From Lachnospiraceae bacterium (GTDB taxonomy: Bacteria; Bacillota; Clostridia; Lachnospirales; Lachnospiraceae), in assembly GCA_017617395.1 (NCBI GenBank), contig JAFZWG010000056.1:1-52870 (forward strand): a stretch of 52,870 nucleotides of DNA. Reading direction: 5' to 3'. The position numbers and the translations under genes are program-made. Under the pieces are notes generated by a model. The model saw only the letters and a program-made list of their open reading frames with translations, was not told the origin of the DNA and searched no databases. Below are positions 51,037 through 52,870 of the stretch, piece by piece (position 1 is the first letter of the stretch; every line of letters starts with the position of its first letter).

Positions 51037-52209
51037 TTATTGTTTCTCCGCGCGAAGCTTTGTGACGAACCGGCGAAGCCGTCCGAGCGCCTCCTTGAGG
51101 TTCTCAAGCGAGTACGCGTACGAGATTCTAAGGAATCCCTCGCCGCTGTCGCCGAACGCCGTGCCGGGCACGATCGCAACCTTCTCCTCATGAAGAAGCC
51201 TGGTCGCAAAAACCTCGCTGCTCATGCCGAACTCCGCGATGCACGGGAACACGTAAAATGCACCGTACGGCTCAAAGCACGTAAGCCCCATGTCACGAAG
51301 CTCCGACAGAACGAAGCGGCGTCTCTTATCGTACGCATCGCGCATCATCGCGACGTCCTCATCGCCGTTCTTGAGGGCCTCAACCGCCGCATACTGGCTC
51401 GCGGTCGGCGCGCACATGATGGCGAACTGGTGGATCTTCATCATCTGTTTGATGATCTCCTCGGGACCGCACGCGTAGCCCAGACGCCAGCCGGTCATCG
51501 CGTGTCCCTTGGAAAATCCGTTGATCAGAATCGTGCGCTCGCGCATGCCCGGAAGCGATGCGATGGACACATGCTTCGAACCGTACGTAAGCTCGCTGTA
51601 AATTTCGTCCGAAACAACGACGATGTCCTTCTCGATGCAGACCTCGGAGATTGCCTCAAGGTCCTCCTTCGTCATGATCGCACCGGTCGGGTTGTTCGGG
51701 AACGGAAGCACTAAAAGCTTCGTCTTGTCGGTGATCGCGTCGCGCAGCTCCTGCGCCGTCAGGCGGAAATCATTTTTCTCCTGCAGCGGGATCGTCACCG
51801 GAACACCCTGCGTCAGGATGACGCACGGCTCGTAGGAAACGTAGCACGGCTGCGGGATGATGACCTCCTCGCCCGGACAAACCATCGCGCGAATCGCAAG
51901 GTCGATGGCCTCGCTGCCGCCGACAGTGACAAGAATTTCACTCTTCGGATCGTAGTTTACGTTGTAGTGGCGGTCGATGTAGGCGCTGATCTCGCGGCGA
52001 AGCTCGATCAAACCGGAGTTTGAGGTGTAGTGCGTGCGCGCCTTCTCGAGCGAGTAGATACCCTCCTCGCGAATGTGCCACGGCGTCGCGAAGTCAGGCT
52101 CGCCGACACCCAGACTGATGGCGTCCTTCATCTCCGTGACGATGTCGAAAAATTTGCGTATGCCCGAGGGTTTGATGCCCACCACGGACGGATTTAACGG
52201 ATTTCTCAT
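51037..52209 (-). CDS. class I/II PLP-dependent aminotransferase
   Basis: 390 residues. Fold-type I motifs: GVGEPDFATPWHI, TVGGSEAIDLAIRA, FPNNPTG (Asn173), VVSDEIYSEL (Asp201, Tyr204), and Schiff-base Lys234 in INGFSKGHAMTGWRLGY; C-terminal Arg in FLRISYA. Probably an aromatic or aspartate-type aminotransferase (PatA-like); substrate uncertain. Its ATG overlaps the stop of the Lrp-type gene (ATGA), which suggests the regulator controls it. Confidence 0.9.
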   Translation of the reverse strand: MRNPLNPSVVGIKPSGIRKFFDIVTEMKDAISLGVGEPDFATPWHIREEGIYSLEKARTHYTSNSGLIELRREISAYIDRHYNVNYDPKSEILVTVGGSEAIDLAIRAMVCPGEEVIIPQPCYVSYEPCVILTQGVPVTIPLQEKNDFRLTAQELRDAITDKTKLLVLPFPNNPTGAIMTKEDLEAISEVCIEKDIVVVSDEIYSELTYGSKHVSIASLPGMRERTILINGFSKGHAMTGWRLGYACGPEEIIKQMMKIHQFAIMCAPTASQYAAVEALKNGDEDVAMMRDAYDKRRRFVLSELRDMGLTCFEPYGAFYVFPCIAEFGMSSEVFATRLLHEEKVAIVPGTAFGDSGEGFLRISYAYSLENLKEALGRLRRFVTKLRAEKQ

Positions 52210-52694
52210 GGCGAAACAAGCATCCTTTCATCCTCGATTTTGTTTACAAGCGGAAGACCGTGCTCCTTGTATTTCTTCAGCACAAAGTGCGTCGACGTCG
52301 AGAGCACCGAGTCCATCGGAGAAAGCTTGCTCGAGACAAATTCCGCCACACTCTGCAGCGTCTTGCCGTGAATCATCACGCACAGGTCGAAGCCGCCGGA
52401 CATCAGGAACACCGCATCCACCTCATCGAACTGATAAATTCTCTCCGCGATCTTGTCGAAGCCCTGACCTCTCTGCGGCGTCACCTTCACCTCGATCATC
52501 GCGGTCACAAGCTGACGGTCCGTCTTGTCCCAGTTGATCATCGTGGGATAACCGCAGATGATGCGCTCGTCCTCCATCTCCTTGATCGAAGCCGCAACGG
52601 CCTCCTCGCTCTCGCCGAGCATCACGGCGAGTTCCTTTACGGTAAGCTTGGCGTTCTGGTCCAGGCTCTCCAGAATTCTCATATCTACGCTCAT
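52206..52694 (-). CDS. Lrp/AsnC family transcription regulator
   Basis: 162 residues. N-terminal winged helix (about 1-55; LDQNAKLTVKELAVMLGESEEAVAASIKEMEDERII) and C-terminal RAM ligand-binding domain (about 62-140; AMIEVKVTPQRGQGFDKIAERI, VFLMSGGFDLCVMI). Typical length. AAAGGAGG precedes the ATG. Coupled to the aminotransferase gene by a four-base overlap, so it likely senses an amino acid handled by that enzyme. Confidence 0.92.
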   Translation of the reverse strand: MSVDMRILESLDQNAKLTVKELAVMLGESEEAVAASIKEMEDERIICGYPTMINWDKTDRQLVTAMIEVKVTPQRGQGFDKIAERIYQFDEVDAVFLMSGGFDLCVMIHGKTLQSVAEFVSSKLSPMDSVLSTSTHFVLKKYKEHGLPLVNKIEDERMLVSP

Positions 52695-52870
52695 TTCAGC
52701 AACCTCCTTTTATTCGACGCGAATTCATGTATTTCCCCCGCCGCGGCGTCGACCGCGACGCAAACGCCTCGCTCGCAGGAAAATGCTCGCTCACCGTTTG
52801 CTCGCGTTTCCGCCCCGGCTGTCGAAAGGCGGTAAGTCGCGTCGTAGAAATTGATTCGCGTATATGAGAC

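Noticed and set aside
52695-52870. Gene or regulatory site at the right edge
   Set aside because: Apart from the ribosome site of the Lrp gene and one GGAAAATG copy I see no supported frame or promoter.

Overview
The window looks like chromosomal DNA of a GC-rich clostridial bacterium, most likely a Lachnospiraceae relative. The support is indirect: lipoproteins with Thr-Pro rich linkers after the lipobox, a DUF4250 protein, a small Cys-rich DUF6472-like protein, MutS2 with a Smr domain, YhaM, an RlmD/RlmCD-type rRNA methyltransferase, and strong AGGAGG-type ribosome binding sites with sigma-A-like promoters. No rRNA, tRNA, CRISPR array, transposase or phage gene was seen.

Layout. 0.1-3.4 kb (+): an anchored protein with YD-like repeats, then an ECF sigma factor overlapping a membrane-anchored candidate anti-sigma protein, closed by a perfect terminator. 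3.5-9.8 kb (-): two related lipoproteins with similar sensor-like front halves but different enzyme ends (transglutaminase-like and HExxH zincin), a putative glycoside hydrolase and a small membrane protein. 9.95-14.0 kb (+): DUF4250, YigZ, a class A PBP and a Cys-rich small protein. 14.04-14.65 kb has no protein gene but holds a near-consensus promoter plus terminator unit (candidate small RNA) and a block of direct and inverted repeats. 15-17.2 kb: divergent promoters serving a small secreted protein (-) and a membrane protein fused to a glycosyltransferase-like domain (+).

From 17.2 kb to the end everything reads on the minus strand: a TPR/zinc-ribbon protein, an 1.18 kilo-residue surface protein, a flippase, metabolic and hydrolytic enzymes, a translationally coupled pair of MutS-core ATPases, an MFS transporter, a ceramidase-like protein, NUDIX, PHP and MGMT-like proteins, an AT-richer island (39.3-42.2 kb) with a Fic protein, then RlmCD, YhaM, a catalytically dead HtrA-like PDZ protein, a histidine kinase/response regulator pair, MutS2, TrmL, an aminotransferase and its Lrp-type neighbour.

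The most unusual whole-window signal is the octamer GGAAAATG (CATTTTCC on the other strand). By eye I count 34 copies on both strands, in all reading frames and between genes, where base composition predicts about one. Two places have it as close inverted pairs just downstream of stop codons, as DNA uptake sequences are arranged in other bacteria. Other leads are the orphan small-RNA unit at 14.1 kb, the shared Shine-Dalgarno/hairpin/ATG leaders of three exported proteins, the paired MutS-like ATPases and the dead HtrA next to a two-component system.
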